Positions 1 through 7,425 of a stretch of DNA of 64,000 nt are shown here, piece after piece (within the stretch, counting starts at the first letter, position 1; each line of letters opens with the position of its first letter). The stretch is from Aquisphaera insulae (GTDB lineage Bacteria; Planctomycetota; Planctomycetia; Isosphaerales; Isosphaeraceae): the NCBI RefSeq assembly GCF_011064615.1, contig NZ_JAALJH010000002.1, forward strand, positions 237,607 to 301,606, in the 5' to 3' direction. The notes under the pieces are model-generated. The model saw only the letters and a program-made list of their open reading frames with translations, searched no databases and was not told where the DNA came from. The position numbers and the translations under genes were made by a program.

Positions 1-660
1 ACGTACAAGATCTGGTGGGTTGTCAATCCGGAGCCGGGCGTCCTGCCGGGCAAGTATTTGGTTGATGAGTCCGGGCAGGCGAAGTACCTGAAGGACCCGG
101 GCATCGGCGGCCGGCTCAACTATTCGACGACCGGCGCCGACCTGAAGAAATTCAACCCCCCGCAGCCTCGGCTCTTCGCGACGATCATCGACGGGATCAT
201 GAAGGGCGACCTCCCCTGGGGGCTCGTGATCCTGGGGGCGGTCCTCGCGATCGTGATGCAGCTCGCGGGGGTCTCCGCGCTGGCCTTCGCCGTGGGCGTC
301 TACCTGCCGCTCTCCACCACGCTACCGATCTTCGTCGGCGGTCTGATCCGCCTGGTCGTGGATAAGGCCCGCAGGTTCAACGCCGAGGAATCCGACATGA
401 GCCCCGGCACCATGATGTCCACGGGGCTCATCGCGGGGGGCTCGCTCGCCGGCATCATCATCGCCCTGCTGGTCGTCTTCGAGAAGCTGGGCGCGATGCT
501 CGACATGTCCAGGAAGGTGGGCGAGGACGTCGAGTATTTGCTGCCGGCGATCGGGGCATTCGCCCTCATCGCCGCGACTCTCCTGGTCGTCGCCCTGACC
601 GGCAAGCGGCCGGTCGTCGAGGACGCCAAGGACGCGGAGGCAATCGTGACGGAGATCTGA
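1..660 (+). CDS. OPT-family oligopeptide/metal transporter, C-terminal part (cut by window edge)
   Basis: The reading frame is open from the first base, so the gene begins upstream of the window and only about the last 219 residues are visible. They contain several hydrophobic segments (near 'GLVILGAVLAIVMQLAG', a 'VYLPLSTTLPIFVGG' stretch, then two more near the C-terminus) and end in a short charged tail. The 'GVYLPLSTTLPIFVGGLIR' region is characteristic of the C-terminal half of OPT transporters, proton-coupled permeases for oligopeptides or metal-siderophore complexes in the inner membrane. Substrate cannot be told from this part. The next gene is convergent, only 32 bases away. Confidence 0.8.
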   Translation, partial: TYKIWWVVNPEPGVLPGKYLVDESGQAKYLKDPGIGGRLNYSTTGADLKKFNPPQPRLFATIIDGIMKGDLPWGLVILGAVLAIVMQLAGVSALAFAVGVYLPLSTTLPIFVGGLIRLVVDKARRFNAEESDMSPGTMMSTGLIAGGSLAGIIIALLVVFEKLGAMLDMSRKVGEDVEYLLPAIGAFALIAATLLVVALTGKRPVVEDAKDAEAIVTEI

Positions 661-692
661 TCCCGACGGACAACCGCCCGGGGGCGATCGTT

Positions 693-1538
693 TCACTCGC
701 CGCCGGAGACGTCCAGGCCCAGCAAGGTCCCGGCAAGGTTGGGCCGGCCCATCAGCATCGGCGTGGGATATGGCCGCGATGGGCGGCCCGGGGCGTAGGC
801 GTCAGGGCTCGCCAGTCGGCCGACGGGAGCCGGCCGAGGCCCCGGGAGGAGCATCGTCCCCGGCCCTTCCAGGACGGGCCCCTCCAGCATCGGTGCCGGG
901 GCCGGATAGACCGGCCGGCCGCTCTCGCGACGAAACGGAGAGGGAAGTGGAGGCACGCTCGAAGAGCCCGCCGCGGGGGCCTCGTCGATGGCCGGCGGCA
1001 GGGCCTCGACGCCCGACTCGATCGGCGGGCCCGACTCCATGACGGGTCCGTCCGGCACGATGATCTCGCCGGTGATGCCAGGCGGCGCCATCGAGCCCTC
1101 GCCGCAGACGGAGCAGGTCTCGACGCAGGTCTTGCCCAGAGTCTTTAGCGCCTTCTTCGCCCAGTGACGAGTCAGCATGCTCTTATCGCACTTCGCCGCC
1201 CGGTCGACGGCCTCGTGGACGCTCGGCAGGCACGGCTTCATCTTCGCCAACGACTCCGCCGCCTCCTTTCGAACGAGCAGGCAGTCGTCGTGCAGGACGG
1301 CCGCGGCGAGGGCGTCGGCCGCCTCCGGATGGCTCTTCCAGTCATACTTCCGAAGCGCCCGGGCCGCCTTCTTCCGGCCGATCCACCCCGACGCTTGCAG
1401 CCGGTCGATTTGCCGCTGCACCTCCGGATTCTCCACGCCGCACGCCGAGCACTCCCGGCGGACCTTGTCGTGCCCGCAGGGGATGGAGCCAGATGACGTG
1501 ACCAGGAAGACGACCGCGCCGACCACCGCTGTGATCAT
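693..1538 (-). CDS. Secreted or anchored Cys-rich protein with HEAT-like repeats
   Basis: A 281-residue protein with a short hydrophobic N-terminus (MITAVVGAVVFLVTSSGS), so probably exported or anchored. A pair of Cys clusters (CGHDKVRRECSACG near residues 22-35 and CVETCSVCG near 138-146) brackets a helical section of about 100 residues with HEAT-like spacing ('AADALAAAVLHDDCLLVRKEAAESLAKM'). The remaining 130 residues are Pro/Gly-rich and probably disordered. HEAT repeats usually serve as protein-binding scaffolds; no enzyme motif is seen. The Cys clusters could bind a metal or form disulfides. A good ribosome site (GAGAGGAC) precedes the ATG. Specific function is unknown. Confidence 0.7.
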   Translation of the reverse strand: MITAVVGAVVFLVTSSGSIPCGHDKVRRECSACGVENPEVQRQIDRLQASGWIGRKKAARALRKYDWKSHPEAADALAAAVLHDDCLLVRKEAAESLAKMKPCLPSVHEAVDRAAKCDKSMLTRHWAKKALKTLGKTCVETCSVCGEGSMAPPGITGEIIVPDGPVMESGPPIESGVEALPPAIDEAPAAGSSSVPPLPSPFRRESGRPVYPAPAPMLEGPVLEGPGTMLLPGPRPAPVGRLASPDAYAPGRPSRPYPTPMLMGRPNLAGTLLGLDVSGGE

Positions 1539-1666
1539 CTCTGTCCTCTCAGCAAGACACCGGCCAAGATGTCGATTCCGAGGCTTATAGTGACTCTGTC
1601 GCGCTCGCCGGGCGAGAACTCAAACTCGATCTAAAGCCCCTGTATTATCCAGCCGAAAGGCCAGCG

Positions 1667-2668
1667 ATGCTCCCCCAAAATGGGCCCTGGGCGACTCTGA
1701 TCGTGGGGGCCTTGTTGATCGTATCAGTCTTGCTGGTTGCGACCGGCTCGGCTGCGTCTCCTTGCTTCCTGTCGCTCGCGCTGGCGACGGGCGTTGCAAC
1801 CTGGCATCGGGCGTGGCGAGCTTCGGCGGGGACGGCCCTGCGGGGGGCGCTCGTCTGGGGGGCGGTCGCGATCGGGCTGGCGCTGACGGTCCAGGTCGCG
1901 GCGATCGCGGAGGGGCCTCGGGGGGAAGGGCCGTGGACGGGGCGGCTTGCGTACCTCATGACCCTGGCCGTGCTCGCGGGCCTGGTCTCGGTCCTGGGGG
2001 CGAGGAACCCGGGTGGGGGGGCCTGGGCGATCCTGATGGTCCTCCTGGTGGTGGTCTTCCTGATCCCGTGGCTGGAAGGGGTCGGTCGGATTCGTCGCGG
2101 GCCGGGCGCGGCGGAGTTTCGGCTCCTCTCGCCGTGGACGATCTTCTACGGCCTCCTCGCGTGGGTTGGCGTGACGAACTACCTCCCGACGCGGTACGGT
2201 CCGGCGGCGGCGGCGCTGGGCCTGGGTTTGATGCTTGAGTACCTGGGACTGACCGACCCTGGCTGGTCGGCAGCGACGCGTCATCAGGTGTGGCTGGGCG
2301 TCACCTGGTTGGTGGCCCTTGCGTTGGGGCTCGCGGGATGGGCGGGCTCGAGGCGCCTCGTCGTGTGGGGCCGATTCGATCGGACCTGGCGATGGTTCCG
2401 CGATCGCTGGGGCGTCGTCTGGGCGCTCCGGGTCCAGGAGCGGTTCAACCGCTCGGCCGAGCTCGCCGCCTGGCCGGTCCGCCTGAACTGGTATGGACTG
2501 GATTCGATCGGAGAAGATGACGTCGACGGCTGGCCCCCGGCGATCCCCGAGGCCGCCGAGGCGACCCTCCGTACCCTGATCCGACGATTCGTGACGCCCG
2601 AGCGACTGGATGCCGCCGCGTACGACGGACATCCGGAGGCTTGCCACGACGACAGGCCGGCGGGATGA
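1667..2668 (+). CDS. Multi-pass membrane protein of unknown function with soluble C-terminal tail
   Basis: A 333-residue protein. The first roughly 230 residues are a series of hydrophobic helices (about seven or eight, beginning 'TLIVGALLIVSVLLVATGSAA'), followed by about 100 polar residues likely in the cytoplasm. The second gene downstream in the same direction is a permease, 75 bases away, so co-transcription is possible. I recognise no family motif. An AAAGG just upstream supports the ATG start. The frame is clearly coding from its strong third-position GC bias. Confidence 0.65.
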   Translation: MLPQNGPWATLIVGALLIVSVLLVATGSAASPCFLSLALATGVATWHRAWRASAGTALRGALVWGAVAIGLALTVQVAAIAEGPRGEGPWTGRLAYLMTLAVLAGLVSVLGARNPGGGAWAILMVLLVVVFLIPWLEGVGRIRRGPGAAEFRLLSPWTIFYGLLAWVGVTNYLPTRYGPAAAALGLGLMLEYLGLTDPGWSAATRHQVWLGVTWLVALALGLAGWAGSRRLVVWGRFDRTWRWFRDRWGVVWALRVQERFNRSAELAAWPVRLNWYGLDSIGEDDVDGWPPAIPEAAEATLRTLIRRFVTPERLDAAAYDGHPEACHDDRPAG

Positions 2669-2743
2669 TGAAGTGGCAGCGGACCACGTCTTCGGCATCC
2701 GACAACATGCCTCGCACCCGAACCTGCGAGAGGAGGGACAGCC

Positions 2744-3946
2744 TTGGAGCGACCGGGGAGATATGCCGCGTCCTCGCAGGTGGTGCTGGCCGTCCTGGCG
2801 ATGATTGCGGCGCTCTACCTCATGCGAATCATCCTGATCCCCATCGCCCTGGCGCTGGTGCTCGCCTGCATGTTCTCGCCACTGGCTTCCTTCTGCCGGC
2901 GGTGGTTCCCCTTCGGTTCCTTCGGGGCCCTGACGCTCGTGCTCTTGCTGGTGGCGGGCGGTCTGTACGTCGCCAGCTTGACGGCGGAGAGCCTGATCCG
3001 GGGGACACAGACGATCCCCGCCGAGGTCGAGCGTCTGTCGGGACAGCTCAGCCGACGGATCAACGAGATCGTCCGGGCGCAGCCCTACCTCCGCGGGCTC
3101 CTTCCCGACCCGGGGACGATCGATCGGCTGGGCGACACCAACAGCGCGATCCTGATCGAGAAGATGAGCTACGGATTCTCCGACCTCTCGTTCTGGGCCG
3201 TGGAAGGGTTCATCGTGCTCGTGCTCGTGATCTTCATGCTGGTGGAAGGGCCGATGCTGACCCACAAGGTCATCCGGTTCGCCTCGCGGACCGTCGGCGA
3301 GGCCGAGGGCACCAGCCGGATGCTCGGCCAGGTCACTCGGAAGATCCGCGCCTATCTCGTGGCCAGGACGATCATCAACCTGGGGCTCGGGCTGGTCATC
3401 GCCGGGGGACTCTGGCTGATGAACATCCACTACGCCCTGGCGCTGGGGCTCTTCGCGGCGGCCACGAACTTCGTCCCTTACATCGGCCAGCTCCTGGGGG
3501 GCACCCTCCCGGCCGTGGTGGCGATGGGCCAGACGGGGTCGATCGGCGATGCCCTGATCGTGGCGGCGATGTACCTGGCGGCGGTCGGCGTGGAAGGATA
3601 TGTCGTCACTCCAATGGTCCTCGGACGCTCGCTCGACCTCAACGGCACGACGGTCCTGATCGCCTGCCTCTTCTGGGGCTTCCTGTGGGGCCTGATCGGA
3701 CTGATCCTGGCGATGCCCATCACGGTCAGCCTGAAGCTCTTCTTCCAGTCGGTCCCGGAACTGAACCGGTGGGCCGAGCTGATGAGCGTGGACTGGCAAT
3801 CGCCCGATCCGGAAGAGAATTTCGCGCTGGAGCAGACGTTGACCGAGACCATGCACGGCACGCCCTCGTCCGCCGCGACGATGGCGCCCCGTCCCGTGCC
3901 GATGGGGAAGGGACATTCCGCCGGTCCCCCACAGACTCGCGGTTGA
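2744..3946 (+). CDS. AI-2E family transporter (PerM/TqsA-type permease)
   Basis: A 400-residue inner-membrane protein with the AI-2E family layout. Two N-terminal helices (about residues 10-65) precede a periplasmic or soluble segment (about 75-145). A block of five or six helices follows, with the family-typical 'NFVPYIGQLLGGTLPAVVA' and 'GYVVTPMVLGRSLDLN' signatures. Family members export autoinducer-2 (TqsA) or act as Na+/H+ antiporters; substrate cannot be assigned here. The start is TTG, chosen because AGGAGGGA sits six bases upstream. The C-terminus carries about 60 extra polar residues of low complexity. Confidence 0.85.
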   Translation: MERPGRYAASSQVVLAVLAMIAALYLMRIILIPIALALVLACMFSPLASFCRRWFPFGSFGALTLVLLLVAGGLYVASLTAESLIRGTQTIPAEVERLSGQLSRRINEIVRAQPYLRGLLPDPGTIDRLGDTNSAILIEKMSYGFSDLSFWAVEGFIVLVLVIFMLVEGPMLTHKVIRFASRTVGEAEGTSRMLGQVTRKIRAYLVARTIINLGLGLVIAGGLWLMNIHYALALGLFAAATNFVPYIGQLLGGTLPAVVAMGQTGSIGDALIVAAMYLAAVGVEGYVVTPMVLGRSLDLNGTTVLIACLFWGFLWGLIGLILAMPITVSLKLFFQSVPELNRWAELMSVDWQSPDPEENFALEQTLTETMHGTPSSAATMAPRPVPMGKGHSAGPPQTRG

Positions 3947-4020
3947 CGGATCCCTTACAATGGTGGGAACAGCGAGGTGCGCATCTTGCCGCCTCGCATC
4001 CTCGATCTCGGGAGTCGATG

Positions 4021-4260
4021 ATGGACGTGACCCTGGAATACTGCGCGCTTTGAAACTACGAGCCCCAGGCCGTCAGTCTAACGGCCAAGCTGTTGCCGCG
4101 GTACAAGCGGCAGATCGGCCGATACTCGCTGATCCCGTCCAAGGGCGGGTGCTTCGAACTGACCGTGGGCGGGAAACGCCTCTACTCGAAGCTGGAGACG
4201 GGCAAGTTCCCCGACGAGGACGCGATCGTCGCCGCGGTCGGCAAGGCCCTGGGTGATTGA
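4021..4260 (+). CDS. SelW/Rdx-family selenoprotein with in-frame TGA (Sec) in a CxxU motif
   Basis: Reading through the TGA at 4051-4053 gives a 79-residue protein that opens MDVTLEYCALU-NYEPQAV. This is the thioredoxin-like Rdx fold signature (beta strand, then CxxU/CxxC, then a helix), with Sec at residue 11. The remainder (AKLLPRYKRQIGRYSLIPS, GGCFELTVGGKRLYSK, GKFPDEDAIV) matches the SelW/SelT/SelH family along its full usual length of 75-95 residues. Such proteins are small redox enzymes with a Cys-Sec couple. The frame downstream of TGA stays open to the proper family end and keeps normal codon usage. A second ATG lies at 4018; GGAG at 4011-4014 fits the ATG at 4021 best. Its stop is 37 bases before the preferred selD start, which supports Sec decoding. 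Ordinary gene callers would miss or truncate it. SelA, SelB and tRNA-Sec are not in the window. Confidence 0.85.
4061..4091 (+). promoter_or_regulatory. Candidate bacterial SECIS hairpin downstream of the Sec TGA
   Basis: GGCCGT (4068-4073) pairs perfectly with ACGGCC (4081-4086) around a 7-base loop CAGTCTA. A lower AGC/GCT helix (4061-4063 with 4089-4091) closes an internal loop. The apical G lies 22 bases after the TGA, within the roughly 16-37 base distance expected for bacterial SECIS elements, and the loop resembles the GGUCU loop of E. coli fdhF. Its G is the third loop base rather than the first or second, so the fit is good but not perfect. Confidence 0.55.
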
Positions 4261-4297
4261 TCCGCCTCGCCCTCCTGGAAAGGCCAGGGCAGAGATC

Positions 4298-5356
4298 GTG
4301 AACCCCGGGACGCAGAAGCGGTTTATCGACTATGCCAACTGTGCCGGTTGTGCCGGCAAGATCCCCCCGCTGGGGATCGCGCAGTTGCTGAAAGGTCTGC
4401 CTGCGACGTTCAGGGACCCCAACGTCCTGGTCGCGACCGAGACCATGGACGATGCGGGCGTCTACCGCCTTTCGGACAACCTGGCGATGGTCCAGACCGT
4501 GGACTTCTTCCCGCCCGTGGTGGATGACCCGTTCGTCTTCGGCCAGATCGCGGCGGCCAATGCGCTCTCGGATGTCTATGCGATGAACGGCCGGCCGGTC
4601 ACGGTGCTGAACATCGCCGGCTTCCCTGACGACGAGCTCCCGCTGGAGATCCTCGCACAGGTCCTCCGCGGCGCGGCCGATCGCGTGGCCCTTGCCGGGG
4701 CGACGACCCTGGGCGGTCACACGCTCCGGGACAAGGAGGTGAAGTTCGGGCTGAGCGTCACCGGCCTGATCGATCCGGCCGACCTGCTCACCAACGCCGG
4801 AGCCCGGCCCGGCGACGTGCTCGTCCTGACCAAGCCGCTCGGGACCGGCTTCATCACCACGGCCGCCAAGCGAGAGTCCTGCCCGGCGGGCGTCCTGGAG
4901 CGAGCCGTCGCCTCGATGATCGAGCTCAACGCCGTCGGCCGCGATGCCCTCCGCGAGGCGGGCGGCGCCCACGCACTCACCGACGTGACGGGTTACGGCC
5001 TCGCCGGCCATGCCTCCGAGATGGCCGACGGATCCGGGGTGACGATCGAGCTCGATGCGGGCACCCTGCCGGCGATCGAGGGGGTTGCGGAGCTCGCGAT
5101 CCCGAAGTTCCACACCCGGGCGAGCCGGACGAACCGGGAGTTCCTCCGCGATAAGATGGAGGTCGCCGCCGAGGCGGATCCGCTGGGGGTCGAGCTCGTC
5201 TACGATCCGCAGACGTCCGGCGGCCTCTTGATCGCCGTCGATCAGCGATCGGTCGATCGACTCGTCGAGGCGCTTCGCCGTCGCGAAACTCAGGCCGCCG
5301 CGGTCGTCGGCAGGGTCGTCGAACGTAGCGGGACGACCTCGGTCCGGCTCCGCTGA
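4298..5356 (+). CDS. selD: Selenide, water dikinase (selenophosphate synthetase)
   Basis: SelD makes selenophosphate from selenide and ATP, the selenium donor for Sec-tRNA synthesis and for selenouridine. The 352-residue protein has the N-terminal active site DYANCAGCAGK, with Cys18 and Lys21 matching the essential Cys17 and Lys20 of the E. coli enzyme. AIR-synthase-type ATP-binding motifs follow (NALSDVYAMNG, ALTDVTGYGLAGHASEM) and the C-terminal YDPQTSGGLL. The second active-site Cys of E. coli (Cys19) is Gly here, a known kind of variation. The frame is open from a GTG at 4253 that overlaps the selenoprotein stop. The GTG at 4298 is preferred because it puts the active-site Cys at the family's usual distance from the N-terminus. 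The gene directly follows a selenoprotein gene, so the two probably form one transcription unit. Confidence 0.93.
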   Translation: MNPGTQKRFIDYANCAGCAGKIPPLGIAQLLKGLPATFRDPNVLVATETMDDAGVYRLSDNLAMVQTVDFFPPVVDDPFVFGQIAAANALSDVYAMNGRPVTVLNIAGFPDDELPLEILAQVLRGAADRVALAGATTLGGHTLRDKEVKFGLSVTGLIDPADLLTNAGARPGDVLVLTKPLGTGFITTAAKRESCPAGVLERAVASMIELNAVGRDALREAGGAHALTDVTGYGLAGHASEMADGSGVTIELDAGTLPAIEGVAELAIPKFHTRASRTNREFLRDKMEVAAEADPLGVELVYDPQTSGGLLIAVDQRSVDRLVEALRRRETQAAAVVGRVVERSGTTSVRLR

Positions 5357-5381
5357 GTCGGCCGTCCGGAAATTGACGTCG

Positions 5382-5999
5382 ATGAAGACCATGACGGGAA
5401 TTCGGGAACTTCCCCGCCGGGCCGCTCTGGCCTTGCGACTCGCCGCGATGGCGGGACTGTGCGGCCTTGCCTTAATTGCCTGCTGGGCCATGTCCCGTTC
5501 GGGGGCATTCTGCTCGTCTCCCGCGACAGAGAGGCCGCGCCTCGAAACCTGCGAGCGCGCCCGGCAGCTCCTGGGGGATCGGAGGACGGACGAGGCGATT
5601 CAACTCCTCGAGGAATCCCTCCAACGCGGCGAGGACGCCGGCCTGCTCGAGCTGCTGGGCCTCGCGATCGAGCGTGAGGGGGACCTCGATGGTGCCGAAC
5701 GGGCCTGGAGGCGTGCCCTGGCGGCTGAACCCGACCACCCCGAGACGCTGCTCGACCTGGGGCGGCTCTACCTCGGTCAACACCGGCTTGACGAGGCCGC
5801 GGAGATCCTCGAGCACGCGGTCCGCCGCTCGCCCACCTCGATCGATTCCGTCTACAGCCTGGCCCGCGCCTATCGGCTCCGGGGCGATCTGTCGAAGGCG
5901 GTTCCGCTGGAAGCCCGCGCGGCCGAGCTGCGGCTGAAGGAGCCCCCTCGGGGAGGGATGGGGGAGATGCCTCGGGCGGATCCGGCCGCGAATCGATAA
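5382..5999 (+). CDS. TPR-repeat protein, membrane-anchored or secreted
   Basis: A 205-residue protein with a single hydrophobic N-terminal segment (LALRLAAMAGLCGLALIACWAM, so a signal anchor or signal peptide). Three or four tetratricopeptide repeats follow, for example 'RRTDEAIQLLEESLQRGEDAGLLELLGLAI' and 'AERAWRRALAAEPDHPETLLDLGRLYLGQ'. TPRs are protein-interaction modules and no catalytic domain is seen. ATGs occur at 5382 and 5391; the first is taken. It lies 25 bases after selD in the same direction but has no obvious selenium role. The gene is convergent with pheA. Confidence 0.7.
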   Translation: MKTMTGIRELPRRAALALRLAAMAGLCGLALIACWAMSRSGAFCSSPATERPRLETCERARQLLGDRRTDEAIQLLEESLQRGEDAGLLELLGLAIEREGDLDGAERAWRRALAAEPDHPETLLDLGRLYLGQHRLDEAAEILEHAVRRSPTSIDSVYSLARAYRLRGDLSKAVPLEARAAELRLKEPPRGGMGEMPRADPAANR

Positions 6000-6011
6000 C
6001 GATCGAACGGC

Positions 6012-7184
6012 TCACGACTCGACGCACTCGCTCCGCGGGTACGAGCCCAGGATATCGAGCCGGTCGCACTTCTTGCGGATGGCCTCCAGGGCCTTCTGGA
6101 CGGGGAGGTCGTTGACGTGCCCCTCAATGTCCAGGAAGAAGAGGTAGGCGGGATTCGTATCTTTGGGGGCGCCCGGGACGGGGAAGGATTCGATCCAGGT
6201 CAGATTCACGCCGAACTTCTCGAAGGGAGCCAGGATCCGGTTGAGCGAGCCGACTTGATTGTGGAGCCGGAGCATCAGGGTCGTCTTGTCCTTGCCGGTC
6301 GGCTGCTCGGCGACCTCCGCGATGACGGCGAACCGCGTCACGTTATGGACCTGATCCTCGATGTTCTCCGCCAGGACGTTCAGCCGGTAGGCCGAGGCGG
6401 CGGCCCGGCTGGCGACCGCCGCGGCGAACTCCTCGCGCTGGGCCAGCTCGGCCGCCGCGGCGGTGGACACGACCTCCACCTTGGCCGACTGGGGCAGGTT
6501 CTTCCCCAGCCAGTTGCGGCATTGCGACAGCGCCTGGGACTTGCTGTACACCCGTCGGACCTGGCTCCACTCGCAGCGCCCCAGCAGATAATGGTGGATA
6601 CGCAGGCGAACCTCTGCCCGGATCTTGAGGTTGGGCAGCTTGATGAACATGTCCAGCGTGTCGGCGATCCGTCCGTCGGTCGAGTTCTCCAGCGGGACGA
6701 TCCCGAACTGGACGTGCCTCCGGTTCACTTCCTCGAAGACCGCGGCGATCGAGCCCACCGGAACATGGTCCACGGCTTCGCCAAACTTGGCGACGGCCGC
6801 AAGATAGCTATAGCTGTACTTGGGGCCAAGGCAGGCCACCCGGAGGTTCCGTTGGAGCGACCTCGATCCGCTCATCAATTCGCGGAAGATCAGTCGCAGA
6901 GTCTCGTTGGGGAGGGGGCCGTGACTCGCCGAGACGGCCCGGGCGATCACTTCATCCTCGCGGGCGGCGGACCAGACCTCGAGCCCCTGTTTATGCTTGA
7001 GCTGGCCAATCTGGGTCGCGATCTCGGCCCGCCGATTGAGCAGCGTGACGATGTCCAGGTCGAGCTGATCGATTTCCCCTCGCAAACTGCTCAGCGTCGG
7101 TGCCCGCTTGGCGTCGGGGGCCTCGCTCGGGACGGCCTTCCCTGTTGAGGGCGTTCGATTGCTGGGGGCGGACTTGCGGGCCAT
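6012..7184 (-). CDS. pheA: Bifunctional chorismate mutase / prephenate dehydratase (P-protein)
   Basis: Catalyses chorismate to prephenate to phenylpyruvate in phenylalanine synthesis. The 390 residues carry an AroQ-type chorismate mutase domain ('LRGEIDQLDLDIVTLLNRRAEIATQIGQLK', about residues 31-60 and on). A prephenate dehydratase domain follows, with YSYLAAVAKFG, 'FGIVPLENSTDGRIADTLD' and the catalytic TRF motif in NVTRFAVI. A C-terminal ACT domain (TTLMLRLHNQVGSLNRILAPF) completes it. The Phe-binding ESRP motif of the ACT domain reads ESFP, so feedback sensitivity may differ. The frame is open to an ATG at 7259; the ATG at 7184 is preferred because the added residues are Pro-rich and not family-like. 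Neither start has a strong ribosome site. Confidence 0.93.
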   Translation of the reverse strand: MARKSAPSNRTPSTGKAVPSEAPDAKRAPTLSSLRGEIDQLDLDIVTLLNRRAEIATQIGQLKHKQGLEVWSAAREDEVIARAVSASHGPLPNETLRLIFRELMSGSRSLQRNLRVACLGPKYSYSYLAAVAKFGEAVDHVPVGSIAAVFEEVNRRHVQFGIVPLENSTDGRIADTLDMFIKLPNLKIRAEVRLRIHHYLLGRCEWSQVRRVYSKSQALSQCRNWLGKNLPQSAKVEVVSTAAAAELAQREEFAAAVASRAAASAYRLNVLAENIEDQVHNVTRFAVIAEVAEQPTGKDKTTLMLRLHNQVGSLNRILAPFEKFGVNLTWIESFPVPGAPKDTNPAYLFFLDIEGHVNDLPVQKALEAIRKKCDRLDILGSYPRSECVES

Positions 7185-7425
7185 CGGTCCACTCGGCGGG
7201 TCTCGGGACGTAGGCCATCCCGGGTAGGTTGAGACGCAAGGTTTGGAGCCATAAGTCATTAAAGGAAAAGCGGGGCCCTGTCAAGGGGCTCGCCCTGAAC
7301 AAACTTAGGCCGAGTCCAGACGCATGGTGTCTGAGGCGTTCGAGAGACAGGATCAGGGCATCGAAATTGCAAAAGGCTGCGGAGGGCGATTTGCCCGAGT
7401 CCATCAGATAGTCCCGAGCGGTGTC

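Noticed and set aside
1724..3916. A 730-codon open frame on the minus strand.
   Set aside because: It lies antisense to two clear membrane-protein genes, is rich in Arg/Gln/Pro/His and matches no family; it is a by-product of GC-rich codon bias.
4018..4053. Reading the TGA at 4051 as a true stop of a longer upstream frame.
   Set aside because: The upstream frame overlaps the permease gene in another phase, while the downstream codons form a complete Rdx family protein.
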